A DNA stretch of 64,000 nt from Thermococcus pacificus (GTDB lineage Archaea; Methanobacteriota_B; Thermococci; Thermococcales; Thermococcaceae): contig NZ_CP015102.1 of assembly GCF_002214485.1 (NCBI RefSeq), forward strand, positions 1,116,001 through 1,180,000, read 5' to 3'. Under the pieces are notes generated by a model, which was not told where the DNA came from, searched no databases, and saw only the letters and a list, made by a program, of their open reading frames with translations. Below are positions 63,979-64,000 of the stretch, in pieces. The number at the start of each line of letters is the position of its first letter. Position 1 is the first letter of the stretch. A program made the translations under genes and the position numbers.

Positions 63979-64000
63979 GTGCGAGGAGACTTATTGTCCC

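Overview
The window is chromosomal DNA of a hyperthermophilic euryarchaeon of the order Thermococcales, most likely a Thermococcus. The evidence is archaeal: aRF1, LonB, the rps15-GAN-Pcc1-rps3ae cluster, an archaeal initiator tRNA, TATA boxes about 30-40 bases ahead of starts, GGTG/GGAGG ribosome binding sites, class III (FlaK-type) prepilin signals, box C/D and H/ACA guide RNAs, and several energy-converting NiFe hydrogenase modules typical of Thermococcus. Most of the window is GC-rich and tightly packed. No CRISPR array, transposase or rRNA gene was seen.

Region by region: 1-8.4 kb is housekeeping (nucleotide-sugar dehydrogenase, DUF354, SpoIIM-like, LplB-like, ArgS, DapA-family, aRF1, BofA-like, HEAT-repeat protein). 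8.5-12.65 kb is an AT-rich insert with a B12-binding radical SAM enzyme, a 36-residue cysteine-rich micropeptide, a UbiA-family prenyltransferase and a DUF2079 membrane protein. 12.7-16 kb holds three class III signal-peptide (pilin-like) genes and a GT39-type glycosyltransferase. 16-20.8 kb has an HTH protein, a site-2 protease, both subunits of phosphomevalonate dehydratase and a pair of secreted-protein genes, the first broken by a poly-T frameshift. 21.1-26.2 kb has the initiator tRNA, a LAGLIDADG endonuclease wedged before rps15, then GAN, Pcc1, rps3ae and a THUMP/SPOUT-like protein. 26.4-34.6 kb is mixed (DUF92, Lrp, MazG, ArsR, JAMM desampylase, RidA, a C/D sRNA, DUF2666, LonB, SufC, SufB).

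34.6-60.5 kb is the most interesting part: a hydrogen and redox metabolism super-locus. On the minus strand it has a hydrogenase maturation protease, two tandem VapBC-like modules and the cytosolic NADP(H) hydrogenase hyhBGSL. Diverging from this on the plus strand is one long overlapping operon: a formate-dehydrogenase-like molybdo/tungstopterin subunit, a poly-FeS protein, a complete group 4 membrane hydrogenase, an Mrp-type Na+/H+ antiporter module, two uncharacterised small proteins, a GltD-like flavoprotein and another poly-FeS protein. Next come an iron alcohol dehydrogenase and an frhAGB-type hydrogenase. The FdhA-like subunit has Ser134-Gln135 where formate dehydrogenases have Cys/Sec-His, so its substrate may not be formate. 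Three hydrogenase promoters (hyh, fdh-like, frh) carry the same 11-base box AACCTYTRGTT, which resembles part of the SurR site, and the adh and frh promoters share a second box at identical spacing from TATA. The inferred scheme is that substrate oxidation feeds electrons to the membrane hydrogenase, which makes H2 and builds a Na+ gradient through Mrp, while the two soluble hydrogenases and the flavoprotein exchange electrons with NADP(H) or other carriers under shared control.

60.5-64 kb has a frameshifted small gene, a 58-residue membrane protein, a duplicated-domain metal/corrinoid-binding lipoprotein, an HTH-CBS regulator and, at the right edge, a two-hairpin H/ACA guide RNA.
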